A stretch of DNA of 64,000 nt, from positions 930,001-994,000 of the forward strand of contig NZ_CP053346.1 in NCBI RefSeq assembly GCF_013113735.1, read 5' to 3'. This DNA comes from Sphingomonas sp. AP4-R1. GTDB taxonomy: Bacteria > Pseudomonadota > Alphaproteobacteria > Sphingomonadales > Sphingomonadaceae. Below the pieces are notes generated by a model. It was given only the letters and a program-made list of their open reading frames with translations. It had not been told where the DNA came from and did not search any database. Positions 9,045 through 16,943 of the stretch are shown one piece after another. Both the position numbers and the translations under genes were made by a program. Numbering within the stretch: the first letter of the stretch is position 1; every line of letters starts with the position of its first letter.

Positions 9045-9842
9045 TCAGTTGGCGGTGGTAGCGGCGCTGGCCTGGGCCATGAACAGGTCGACATGGACCT
9101 GCGGCATGCCATCGAACGTGCCGCCGATCGGCGACGGGCGATCTGCTGTTTCGATCAGGTGCTGCGCTTCTTCGCGCGACACGGGCTTACCGGGCTGCGT
9201 GTAGGCGGCCTCGGCATCCGGACCCGTCGCCTGCAGATCCATCTTCGGAGCGTACGGCCAGAAGTAGATCGGCGTGCTCGGTTCGATGCGCCAGCTGTCC
9301 GCGAGCGAGCCCGCGTCGATCGCATCGAAGCCGATCTTGTCGAAGAACTCGGTCACCGCCTGCTTCGCGCCGGCGTCGTCGCCCGCGATCGGCAGCGTCG
9401 TGCGGTTAGCCGAACCGCTCGGCGTCGCGTCGGCCTTCATGTGGAGCCAGCTCAGGTTGTGGAAGCCCTTGACGACCTTCGAACCCGGCAGACGCTGCGC
9501 GATCAGCTCGCTGGAAGTCAGCTCGGCCTTATCGAGAACGTCGTTATTGCCGAACGCGGGATAATAGTTCGTCTGGTCGAGGACGACCTTGCCCGCGAAC
9601 TTGTCGGCAGGCAGCTGCTCGGAAGCGGCGATCGGGATCGAGAGCGTGACGATGTCACCCGCTGCGATCACTTCCTCGGTAGAGCCGGCGCTCGCCAGCG
9701 GACCAAGCTCCTCGACCAGTTCCTTGACGGTTTCCGCGCCGCGAGAGTTACTGATGACGACCTTGTAGCCGGCTGAGGTTGCAAGACGAGCAATGGCCTT
9801 GCCGACGAGGCCGGAGCCGATGATGCCGATTGTCTGTGTCAT
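9045..9842 (-). CDS. NADPH-dependent F420 reductase-like Rossmann protein, copy 3
   Basis: A 265-residue F420_oxidored-type protein with an intact GxGxxG (GSGLVG, residues 9-14) and an NADP-type SNSRG loop. The DQTNYYPA and KGFHNLSWLH segments correspond to those in copy 1. It is about 35 residues longer than copies 1 and 2 at the C-terminus. An odd 19-bp palindrome lies 144 bp upstream (9986-10004). Likely a soluble NADPH-dependent reductase; substrate unknown. Confidence 0.8.
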   Translation of the reverse strand: MTQTIGIIGSGLVGKAIARLATSAGYKVVISNSRGAETVKELVEELGPLASAGSTEEVIAAGDIVTLSIPIAASEQLPADKFAGKVVLDQTNYYPAFGNNDVLDKAELTSSELIAQRLPGSKVVKGFHNLSWLHMKADATPSGSANRTTLPIAGDDAGAKQAVTEFFDKIGFDAIDAGSLADSWRIEPSTPIYFWPYAPKMDLQATGPDAEAAYTQPGKPVSREEAQHLIETADRPSPIGGTFDGMPQVHVDLFMAQASAATTAN

Positions 9843-9985
9843 GTTCGTGATCTTTCTTCTCAGGGCGGTAGCCGCCGACAGGATTCATGCGCCGTCACTG
9901 TCTCGCGAGCCTTAGGACGGCGAGCATCGCAGCAGGCGACAGCAGCAAATTATGAATTTGATTGAGAAGATAACAGTCCGACCAA

Positions 9986-10004
9986 GGGCAACAGACTGTT
10001 GCCC
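9986..10004. promoter_or_regulatory. 19-bp odd palindrome upstream of the copy 3 oxidoreductase
   Basis: GGGCAACAG and CTGTTGCCC form perfect 9-bp arms around a single A. There is no T-run on the minus-strand side, so an operator is more likely than a terminator for the upstream GST gene. The CAACAG/CTGTTG content resembles the arms at 6978-6999, but the arms are in the opposite order. The rest of the 9843-10095 gap shows nothing else I recognise. Confidence 0.4.
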
Positions 10005-10095
10005 CTCTAGCAGACAATACCCGCGCGAGCCACGTTGGCGATGGCAGGCCTGAAGCGGTCGGCGGACGAGGGCCGCTGCACGACCGCGAGGCACA

Positions 10096-10773
10096 TCAGA
10101 CTGGCATGCTCAGCTCGTCTTTGTCGAACGCCCGAATAACTGCCGGTCTCTGCAGGGTCCGGGCGGTAAGCTCGGCCCAGGCCGGATAGCGGCCCATCTC
10201 GACGTCGACGAGGCCGCCCCATCGATAGAAGACGAGCAGGAACGCGTCGACGACAGAGTAGGCATCGGCAACCGCCCATTGGCGCCCGTCCACCAATATG
10301 CGCTCGATCGCGTCGAACGCATCGAGCAGGTTGCCGCGCCCCTTGGCCCTGATACCGGCATGCGCTGGGGCATCAGCGCTGAAGCGCTCAGGGCGCCACT
10401 GTTGCGCAAACGCGACCGCATGGACCCATCCGGACAGCCAGTTCATCCATTCGAGCGCGCGCGCTTCTCGCGCGGGATCTGCGGGCATCAGGTCGAGGTC
10501 CGGTCGCAGCCGGGCGAGCCACGTCAGGATCGCAGGAACCTCGGTGAGCAAGAACGGCTCTCCACCCGCGCGACCGGGCACCGGAGATAATGCTGGCACA
10601 CGACCCTTGGGATTGCGCGCGAGCCAGGCAGAGCCGAGCGTGTCACGATCTGCCGCGCGCGCCGACACACGATGCGCGCGATAGGCGCATCCCACTTCCT
10701 CAAGCACGATCCGGACCGCCAGCGAGCAAGAGCCGGCATCATAGAAGAAGTCGAAACCGGCTTCGTCGGTCAT
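10096..10773 (-). CDS. Glutathione S-transferase family protein
   Basis: A 225-residue protein with a thioredoxin-like N-terminal half (FFYDAGSCSLAVRIVLEEVG, then NPKGRVPAL, then LTEVPAILTWLA) and an all-helical C-terminal half. The YxxxxSCS start resembles beta/GstA-type bacterial GSTs, in which a Ser or Cys near residue 15 takes part in glutathione chemistry. Its start overlaps the qorB stop (ATGA), so it is translationally coupled to qorB and probably acts on related electrophiles such as quinones. Confidence 0.85.
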   Translation of the reverse strand: MTDEAGFDFFYDAGSCSLAVRIVLEEVGCAYRAHRVSARAADRDTLGSAWLARNPKGRVPALSPVPGRAGGEPFLLTEVPAILTWLARLRPDLDLMPADPAREARALEWMNWLSGWVHAVAFAQQWRPERFSADAPAHAGIRAKGRGNLLDAFDAIERILVDGRQWAVADAYSVVDAFLLVFYRWGGLVDVEMGRYPAWAELTARTLQRPAVIRAFDKDELSMPV

Positions 10774-11648
10774 CGTGCCGCTCCCGCCGCCGACGCCCCG
10801 ACAAGCGCGCGCAGAACCGTCGCACGTATGGTCTCGGTCGGGCGGCCGATCAGCCCGCTCAGCGTGCGCGAGCCATCGGCCAAGATGCCGCCCGCGGCCT
10901 TGGCGCTGTACTCGGCCAACGCCGCTGCGAACCCATCAGGTAGGCCGGCACCGATCAGAGCCTCGCGGTAGCCGCTTTCGGGCAGATCACGATATTCGAC
11001 CGTCCTGCCGCTGGCTTCGCCCAGCGCCGCAGCGACATCCGACAGGGTAAAGGCTTCATCACCCGCCAGCTCGTAGACGCGATTTGGAGCCAGCGGCTCG
11101 GTAAGGATCACGGCCGCCGCTTCAGCATAGTCGGCGCGGGCGGCGCCCGAAATCCCACCGTCGCCCGTGCTGCCGAGCAGCGCGCCATGCGCGATCGCAG
11201 CTTCGGCACCGATCAGGTAATTCTCATTGTACCAGCCATTGCGCAGGATGGCGTAGGGAACGCCGCTCGCGGCGATCGCGCGCTCGGTTTCGCGGTGCGA
11301 CTCCGCAAGACTGATCGGGTTCGCGTCGGCGTGGATGATACTGGTATAGGCGATCAACTCAACGCCGGCCCGCGCCGCTGCGTCGACCACGGCGCGATGC
11401 TGAGCGATGCGCTGGTCGGGCGTGTCGGACGAGATGAACAGCAGTCGCGTCACCCCCGCCAGCGGCTCAACCAAACGCTCTGGGGCGTCATAGTCGAACG
11501 GGCGGACCGCTACGCCCTGCCCGGCCAGGTCGGCGGCTTTGGCCGGATCGCGGACAAGGGCGACGACCTGGTTGGCGGCGGTACGCTGCAGAAGCGCTGC
11601 GAGGACAAGGCGGCCGAGCTGGCCAGTGGCGCCGGTGACTGCGAACAT
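10770..11648 (-). CDS. qorB: QorB-like NAD(P)H:quinone oxidoreductase (NmrA/SDR-a type)
   Basis: This 292-residue atypical SDR has GATGQLG at residues 6-12 and an NADP-type ALVRDPAKA loop. Long segments closely resemble E. coli QorB/YtfG (AYTSIIHAD, LRNGWYNENYL, RADYAEAAA, YELAGDEAFTL). That enzyme reduces quinones with NADPH. ATG 11648 begins the Rossmann fold. A divergent HxlR-family gene starts 77 bp away, mirroring the E. coli qorB-ytfH(qorR) pair. A GST gene follows with a 4-bp overlap. Confidence 0.87.
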   Translation of the reverse strand: MFAVTGATGQLGRLVLAALLQRTAANQVVALVRDPAKAADLAGQGVAVRPFDYDAPERLVEPLAGVTRLLFISSDTPDQRIAQHRAVVDAAARAGVELIAYTSIIHADANPISLAESHRETERAIAASGVPYAILRNGWYNENYLIGAEAAIAHGALLGSTGDGGISGAARADYAEAAAVILTEPLAPNRVYELAGDEAFTLSDVAAALGEASGRTVEYRDLPESGYREALIGAGLPDGFAAALAEYSAKAAGGILADGSRTLSGLIGRPTETIRATVLRALVGASAAGAAR

Positions 11649-11725
11649 GATTGCTCCTTTCGAAAATGGAGCAAGCCACCTATGCCTATACCGCACTCGC
11701 GATAAGTACCAACACCGAGGTTAGT

Positions 11726-12097
11726 ATGAAAGAGAAGCGCACTGACCACCTCGCGCGTCAGCTCGCACGCGGTGAAGTTTTTGACGCGAACTGTCGTTCT
11801 CGGGAGGTGCTGATGCACCTGACGGGTAAATGGAACGTCCTGCTGCTGATCGCGCTGCGTGACGGCACCATGCGCTTCGCCGAACTTCGTAGGAAAGTAG
11901 GCGGAGTGAGCGAACGCATGCTTGCCAGAAGCCTTCAGCAACTCGAGGGCCACCGCCTGCTTGTTCGCAAGAGCTATCCGGTCGTCCCGCCACACGTCGA
12001 ATACACGCTGACCACGTTGGGGATGGAGGCTGCGGACCGCATGGCGGGACTGACCGACTGGATTGAAGAGAATGTGCATGCGCTAATCCAGGAGTGA
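11726..12097 (+). CDS. HxlR family transcriptional regulator, QorR-like
   Basis: A 123-residue winged-helix protein with the HxlR core: NCRSREVLMHLTGKWNVLLL, RFAELRRKVGGVSERMLARS, then the wing VRKSYPVVPPHVEYTLT and the LGMEA terminus. Cys residue 22 precedes the conserved helix, as in redox-sensing family members. The start at 11726 gives the usual family length; the longer in-frame reading from 11651 crosses the intergenic promoter region. It is divergent from qorB and is probably its redox- or quinone-responsive repressor. Confidence 0.87.
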   Translation: MKEKRTDHLARQLARGEVFDANCRSREVLMHLTGKWNVLLLIALRDGTMRFAELRRKVGGVSERMLARSLQQLEGHRLLVRKSYPVVPPHVEYTLTTLGMEAADRMAGLTDWIEENVHALIQE

Positions 12098-12148
12098 CGG
12101 CCTGTCAGGCGCTAGCTCTCGCAATTAGGCTGCCAAACTGTGACAGAC

Positions 12149-12168
12149 CGTTGTCTAGAGGGACAACG
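12149..12168. promoter_or_regulatory. Inverted repeat, candidate LysR operator
   Basis: CGTTGTC and GACAACG form perfect 7-bp arms with a 6-bp spacer. The core TTGT-N8-ACAA has the same sequence and spacing as the site at 6978-6999. It lies about 80 bp upstream of the saccharopine-dehydrogenase-like gene. Confidence 0.5.
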
Positions 12169-12187
12169 CTACTTCACCCCCGCCGAT

Positions 12188-12203
12188 GCTAATGCGCATT
12201 AGC
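12188..12203. promoter_or_regulatory. Perfect 16-bp palindrome upstream of the saccharopine-dehydrogenase-like gene
   Basis: GCTAATGCGCATTAGC reads the same on both strands. It sits 42 bp upstream of the ATG at 12246, close enough to overlap a promoter. The owner of this operator is unknown. Confidence 0.45.
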
Positions 12204-12245
12204 CTAAGAGTAGCGAGCAAGCGCTAGCGCGGGGCAGGCCAGAAG

Positions 12246-13385
12246 ATGCGTGAATTCGATCTGATAGTATACGGCGCGTCCGGCTTCACCGGCCAGCAGG
12301 CTGCCCGCTATCTCGCCGAAAAAGCACCTAAAGATCTCCGTTGGGCAATCGGCGGAAGAAGCTCCAGCAGTATGAACAAAGCCGGTGTCAACGTCCCGAT
12401 CGTGGTCGCAGACGGGGCCGATCCCGCTGCCCTTGCGGATTTGGCGAAGCGCGCGCGCGTCGTGCTTAACATGGCCGGACCATTCAAGCTGTACGGCGAC
12501 AAGCTTGTCGAAGCATGTATCGAGGCGGGCACCGATTACGCCGACATCAGCGGTGAAACAGCGCGCATCCGCCGATTGATCGATCGCTGCCACGCCAAGG
12601 CGGAGGAGCGACAGGTCAAGGTTGTCAATTTCTGCGGCGCCAGCTCACTGCCTGCGGACCTGGCGGTGGCCTTGCTCGATGAGCGGCTAGGAGGGACGCT
12701 CCACCAGGCCACCGCTACCGTTTCCATTGTGGGCGGCTCGTTTAACGGAGGGACGATTGCCAGTATCGTCGACGCCATAGAATCCGGCGACGCCATGATA
12801 GAGCGCGACCCGTTCCTCCTAGGGCCGGAGCCGGGCGGTGCGCCCCAGGATATTGAACGAGATCCCACGGGGCTTTTGCGCGGCGGCGAACTTGGGGCGT
12901 GGCTTGCGCCCTCGCCACTCGGCATTTCGGACACCCGCGCCGTTCGGCGAAGCGCAGCTCTGCTCGGACGCAATATCACCTTCCAGGAATATGCCGTTTT
13001 TGAGAGCTGGCGGGAGGCGGCTACATTCGCCGCGGCCCTTCGCTTGCTGGGGATCGCATTACGGCAACCATGGGCGAGGCGGCTGATTCAAAACCGCATT
13101 AGGCCCGGCACCGGTCCAAGTGCCGAGCAAATGGACCGCGCTCGCTTTCAACTCGTTGTGCGTGGCGTCGGAGCTGCGGGCGTGACGGGCTCCGCCCAGA
13201 TCACTGGCGATGGAGATGCAGGGAACCGCATCACCGTCGCATGTGCCTGCGAATGCGCGCTTGCCCTGGCATTGAACCACCCATCGTTACCCGCGAGATT
13301 CGGAGTCCTGACGCCCGCAGTCGCTATCGGGACCATGCTGGCCGAACGGCTACGGCAAGCCGGAATGACAATATCGGTAGTCTGA
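12246..13385 (+). CDS. Saccharopine dehydrogenase-like oxidoreductase
   Basis: The 379-residue protein has an N-terminal Rossmann domain with GASGFTG (10-16) and IGGRS after the second strand, then MAGPFKLYGDKLVEACIEAG and DYADISGE. These are hallmarks of the saccharopine-dehydrogenase-like and trans-acting enoyl reductase group. True lysine-pathway saccharopine dehydrogenases differ in the second domain, so a role in lipid or secondary metabolite reduction is as likely. Two candidate operators precede it (12149-12168 and 12188-12203). It converges on the LysR paralog B gene. Confidence 0.83.
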   Translation: MREFDLIVYGASGFTGQQAARYLAEKAPKDLRWAIGGRSSSSMNKAGVNVPIVVADGADPAALADLAKRARVVLNMAGPFKLYGDKLVEACIEAGTDYADISGETARIRRLIDRCHAKAEERQVKVVNFCGASSLPADLAVALLDERLGGTLHQATATVSIVGGSFNGGTIASIVDAIESGDAMIERDPFLLGPEPGGAPQDIERDPTGLLRGGELGAWLAPSPLGISDTRAVRRSAALLGRNITFQEYAVFESWREAATFAAALRLLGIALRQPWARRLIQNRIRPGTGPSAEQMDRARFQLVVRGVGAAGVTGSAQITGDGDAGNRITVACACECALALALNHPSLPARFGVLTPAVAIGTMLAERLRQAGMTISVV

Positions 13386-13453
13386 TCGGCGCCCTTGGGG
13401 GGTGTGCCACGTGGCAGACCACGTCGTCGGCCGCCCCGCAGAATATCTCAACG

Positions 13454-14356
13454 TCACCCTTCGACGTCGCTCCTGAAGCCATCGCGACAGACGTCCACAA
13501 AATCCCGAACCTTGGGGTCCATGTAGCGCGTCGACGCAAAGACAGCGTGGACCGGCACAGGGATACGCGCCCAGCCCTGCAGCACCCTTGTAAGCCGACT
13601 ACCCGCCACATGGGGTTCACCCATGTATGTTGGAAGCTGCACGATCCCCAAACCCGATAGAGCGGCGTTCATAGCCGCCACCGTGTTGTCGAGAGCGCAG
13701 CGCGGCGTATGCAAAACCTTCTCCGTCTTCTCGCCATTCACTAACGTCCAACCGGGGCGACCGCGCGGCGCGTGCATAATCAGATCATGTCGCTTCAGGT
13801 CATCAACAGTGCGAAGTGGTGCCGCACGATCCAGATAGCCGGGAGACGCATACAACCCGTAGCTCAGCTCCCCCAGCTTGCGTGCCGACAGCTCTGAATC
13901 TTCCAACGAACCTATGCGGATCGCTACGTCCACGCCCTCATGGATGATATCGACAAGGCGGTTGGTATATTCCGTTTCGATGCTCACCTTCGGCCACCTA
14001 TGAAGGAAGGCCGCAATCCAACCATCGACCCGCATCGTCCCAAACTCGGCACCAACAGTTATTTTGAGGCGGCCTTTCGGTTCCTCCGCGCGCTGCGCCA
14101 CGGCGGCTTCGGCCATCTCAGCCGCCTTAACGATCGACGAAACACGCTCGAAATAGTCCCGCCCCACCTCTGTCACGCTAAGGTGTCGCGTCGACCGATT
14201 GAGAAGCCGCGCTCCGAGCTTTTCTTCCATCCGCCGCACGATCCGGCTTATCCGCGCCTTATCGGTATTCAAGCGTTCCGCAGCTGTGGTGAACGATCCT
14301 TCGACCACCACGGCGATAAAAGCCTGCATTTCTGCGAAATCTACTGTTGTCGTCAT
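13454..14356 (-). CDS. LysR family transcriptional regulator, paralog B
   Basis: A 300-residue regulator highly similar throughout to the LysR protein at 7065-8024 (shared TAAERL.TDKAR.SRIV, LVDIIHEG.DVAIRIG, FASTRYMDPKVR). ATG 14356 gives the matching MTTTVDF start; longer upstream readings run into the divergent gene. It is convergent with the saccharopine-dehydrogenase-like gene and divergent from the SnoaL-like gene at 14441, either of which could be its target. Confidence 0.88.
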   Translation of the reverse strand: MTTTVDFAEMQAFIAVVVEGSFTTAAERLNTDKARISRIVRRMEEKLGARLLNRSTRHLSVTEVGRDYFERVSSIVKAAEMAEAAVAQRAEEPKGRLKITVGAEFGTMRVDGWIAAFLHRWPKVSIETEYTNRLVDIIHEGVDVAIRIGSLEDSELSARKLGELSYGLYASPGYLDRAAPLRTVDDLKRHDLIMHAPRGRPGWTLVNGEKTEKVLHTPRCALDNTVAAMNAALSGLGIVQLPTYMGEPHVAGSRLTRVLQGWARIPVPVHAVFASTRYMDPKVRDFVDVCRDGFRSDVEG

Positions 14357-14440
14357 AAGCAACGGTGTGTCACTTTTCGCTAGCCTTATCAATCGACGAA
14401 CAACTGTCATCTTGGCCCAGTCGCGCAAAAGGGAGTGAAG

Positions 14441-15007
14441 ATGAGCATCGAGGAGACGGAAAGTGCCGCTTCGGGCGCACCGTCGACACCGCGGGAGGCG
14501 GCCCGCGCCAGCCACCATAGCGGTGCAACAACGACGGGAACCGAACGCAATTGCTGGCACACCACCGACGCTCAAATCTCGTCAGACGAGCCAAATATCA
14601 AGGCGGCTAAGGGCTTCTTCGCAGCGCAGTATTGCGGCGAGCTGGACGGCTCATTTGCGAACTTCGTTCAACCCGATTTCCGTTTTGTGGTTTCCTGCGC
14701 ATGCAATGACGAGCTTCGCGCCGCCATTCCCTGGGCCGGCTACGAGCATAAAGGTCGTGAGGGCTATCAGCGTCTCACGGCGCTTCTCTACTCTGAGTAC
14801 GAGCTGCTCTCCTACGAGACCACGCGGTACACCAACGCTGGCACCCAGGTGTTCGTCGAGGGCCACTTTCGCCTGCGGCACCGCGAAACGGCGAGGATCG
14901 CCGACAGCGACTTTCTCGCGCGGCTTGAGATGCGGAATGGCAAGATCGCGAGCGGTCAGTTCTACGAGAATACGGCTGCGGTCGCTGCCGCCCGCAGCGC
15001 AGACTGA
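14441..15007 (+). CDS. NTF2/SnoaL-like domain protein
   Basis: The 188-residue protein has a disordered, Ser/Ala-rich first 50 residues, then an NTF2-like fold (AKGFFAAQYCGELDGSFANF, GYEHKGREGYQRLTALL, then VEGHFRLRHRETARIADSDF). ATG 14441 has a GGGAG ribosome-binding site 5 bases upstream. A GTG two codons earlier also fits the frame. It is divergent from LysR paralog B. No catalytic residues can be assigned with confidence. Confidence 0.72.
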   Translation: MSIEETESAASGAPSTPREAARASHHSGATTTGTERNCWHTTDAQISSDEPNIKAAKGFFAAQYCGELDGSFANFVQPDFRFVVSCACNDELRAAIPWAGYEHKGREGYQRLTALLYSEYELLSYETTRYTNAGTQVFVEGHFRLRHRETARIADSDFLARLEMRNGKIASGQFYENTAAVAAARSAD

Positions 15008-15297
15008 CCGCATACCGAAGCTGCTCACGTCATAGGCACCCATCCGGTGACCGTCGCTTCGAGGCCGCGCCAGACGCGCTTGTGTCAGACGGTCGAGACG
15101 CGCCAGTAGACGAGCTGCGCCGACCGAAGGCGAAGCTAGGGGCGCCGCGCTCCCGGTCCCGAATGATATGTTTAACTTTTCAAACCCGCCGATTTGCCGC
15201 CGAACATGCGAAACAACCGCTCTCCGGCATCAGAGGGCTTCCGGTCCCCGCATCTATCGCCTTCTATCGCCGCGCCTCGGAAAACGCGGAGAATTAC

Positions 15298-15573
15298 ATG
15301 GGCACGAACACTACCCCAGCCGCCTCGCGGCGAACCATCCGCCGACAGCAGCTCCGCGAAATCGTGCCCCTAGCTGACAGCACCATCTTCGAGATGGAGC
15401 AACGCGGTGAGTTTCCTCAGCGCTTCTATCTGACCTCTCGATGCGTCGTTTGGGATCTCGGGGAGGTGGAGCAATGGCTTGACGCGCGACGTGCGGCCTC
15501 CCGCGCGAAGTCCATCAAACTCGCGCCAACACCTGATGTTCGCTTGCGTCGCGCGAAGCCCGTCACACAGTAG
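15298..15573 (+). CDS. AlpA family excisionase/regulator
   Basis: The 91-residue protein has the AlpA/MerR-like helix-turn-helix pattern: RRQQLREIVPLADSTIFEME, then RGEFPQRFYLTSRCVVWDLGEVEQWL in two parts around the wing. AlpA proteins act as excision directionality factors or activate int in P4-like and conjugative elements. ATG 15298 follows a GGAG site. An upstream in-frame start would add 72 residues without family similarity. The last 11 bp overlap the convergent integrase gene. The 290 bp upstream (15008-15297) hold no gene I can support. Confidence 0.85.
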   Translation: MGTNTTPAASRRTIRRQQLREIVPLADSTIFEMEQRGEFPQRFYLTSRCVVWDLGEVEQWLDARRAASRAKSIKLAPTPDVRLRRAKPVTQ

Positions 15574-16819
15574 GATCGAGTTCGAGCATGCCCATCGCCT
15601 TGGGCATGAGCGTGGGAATATACTTCTGGCCCGCTGTCCACGCTTCGATAAGGTTCGACCATTCTTGCATCATGTGGCGGCGCTGATGCTCGTACTCGGC
15701 CTTGTTATAGACGCCCCGAGACGACCGCCCATCCTCATGCGCCAGACACTTCTCGATCCAGTCGCGGTTGAAGCCTAGCTCGTTTAGCAGCGTCGACCCG
15801 GTACGTCGCAGGTCATGGACGGTGAACGGCTCTAGCGGCAGCCCCTCACTCTTCGCCCTCTCAACCACCGAATATGTCACGCGGTTGAAGGTCGCGCGCG
15901 ACATCGGGGCGTCGGCATCGTACCGCGATGGGAGTAGGTACTTTGAGTTGCCGGCGCAGGTCTTCAATGCGACCATGATGTCGAGCACCTGGGCCGACAG
16001 ATAGACGTTGTGGGCCTTCGACCGCTTCATGCGCTCTTTCGGAATCGTCCACACGGCGTTCTCGAAATCGACCTCGTCCCAGACCGCGTCCTGCAACTCA
16101 CTCTTGCGGACCATCGTCATCAAGAACAACCGCATGCCTAGTCGGATCGTCGGCAGCGTCGCTACGTGTTCCAATTGCTTGAGCATCACGCGGATCTCAC
16201 TCGGCGAGAGCGAGCGGTCCTTCGGAACAAAGGTTGCAATCGAAGCAGGCCCGACCTCATCGGCGGGGTTCGCGACCTTCTCGCCGTGCAGAATCGCAAA
16301 TCCGTAAATCTGCTTCAGGATGTCTCGGACATGGATAGCGGTAGCCGGAGCGCCTCGATCGACGATCTTGCCGCAGTGAGCGCGAAGGTCGTTGGGGCTG
16401 ATCTCCGTCAGTAGGCGGTTACGCCATGCGGGGAGCAACTCCCGCTCCCAGATCGACCGCCGCATCGCCCGCGTGCTGTCGGCCATCGGGGCGGCAGTGA
16501 GCCACTTTTCGCCGAACTCGCCGAAGCTCTTCGCTTCCTTGATGCGTCGCTTTTCCCGTTGCTTTTCGATCGCGGGAGACTGGCCCTCCGCAACAAGTCG
16601 CCGAGCATCTATGCACTTCTCGCGCGCCCGAGCTAGCGAAAGACCATCGGGCCCATACTTTCCAAGGACAATAGTCTCGCGTCGGCCGTGAAGCCTGTAG
16701 TCTAGACGAAATGAAATCGAGCCCTTTACGGAGACGAGAACATACATACCGTCCCTGTCCGTTACCTTGTATGGCTTTTCTCTTGTTCTAAGCGATCGAA
16801 TAGCTGTGTCCGTGAGCAT
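15563..16819 (-). CDS. int: Tyrosine recombinase (P4-like integrase)
   Basis: A 418-residue integrase with an N-terminal arm-binding domain of the DUF4102 type (LTDTAIRSLRTREKPYKVTD, then LGKYGPDGLSLARAR), a central core-binding domain (about 95-185) and a C-terminal catalytic domain. Visible catalytic residues are Arg238 (MVRKSEL), His335/Arg338 in HDLRR, His361 and nucleophile Tyr371 (VYNKAEY). The set is complete, so the enzyme should be active. Its start faces guaA, with an array of repeats in between. It should insert and excise the element at the guaA 3' end. Confidence 0.93.
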   Translation of the reverse strand: MLTDTAIRSLRTREKPYKVTDRDGMYVLVSVKGSISFRLDYRLHGRRETIVLGKYGPDGLSLARAREKCIDARRLVAEGQSPAIEKQREKRRIKEAKSFGEFGEKWLTAAPMADSTRAMRRSIWERELLPAWRNRLLTEISPNDLRAHCGKIVDRGAPATAIHVRDILKQIYGFAILHGEKVANPADEVGPASIATFVPKDRSLSPSEIRVMLKQLEHVATLPTIRLGMRLFLMTMVRKSELQDAVWDEVDFENAVWTIPKERMKRSKAHNVYLSAQVLDIMVALKTCAGNSKYLLPSRYDADAPMSRATFNRVTYSVVERAKSEGLPLEPFTVHDLRRTGSTLLNELGFNRDWIEKCLAHEDGRSSRGVYNKAEYEHQRRHMMQEWSNLIEAWTAGQKYIPTLMPKAMGMLELDPTV

Positions 16820-16832
16820 ATGAGCCTCCGAG

Positions 16833-16943
16833 CTAAAAATACCGTCAGGCGATTTTTAGAGGCCGCAAGGGATCTTTCCGTAAGCATTACAGATGCTTAC
16901 GGCGAAAAAAATACCGTCACGACTTCAATTGCCGTGACGGTAT
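16833..16943. repeat. Repeat array upstream of int, candidate arm-type or operator sites
   Basis: Three perfect inverted repeats lie in 111 bp. CTAAAAAT/ATTTTTAG spans 16833-16859. Ten-base arms CCGTAAGCAT/ATGCTTACGG span 16878-16902. Eleven-base arms ATACCGTCACG/CGTGACGGTAT span 16911-16943. The 13-mer AAAAATACCGTCA occurs directly repeated at 16835-16847 and 16907-16919. An inverted TGACGGTATT is at 16935-16944. The position just upstream of int suggests integrase arm sites and/or a control region for int. Confidence 0.7.

Noticed and set aside
3740..13385. A phage-defence interpretation of the cargo
   Set aside because: No nuclease, helicase, toxin, TIR, NLR or methylase domain is visible in the cargo; all recognisable proteins are redox enzymes, small folds or regulators.
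15082..15297. N-terminal extension of the AlpA-like protein
   Set aside because: The extra 72 residues show no family similarity; ATG 15298 has a good ribosome-binding site.
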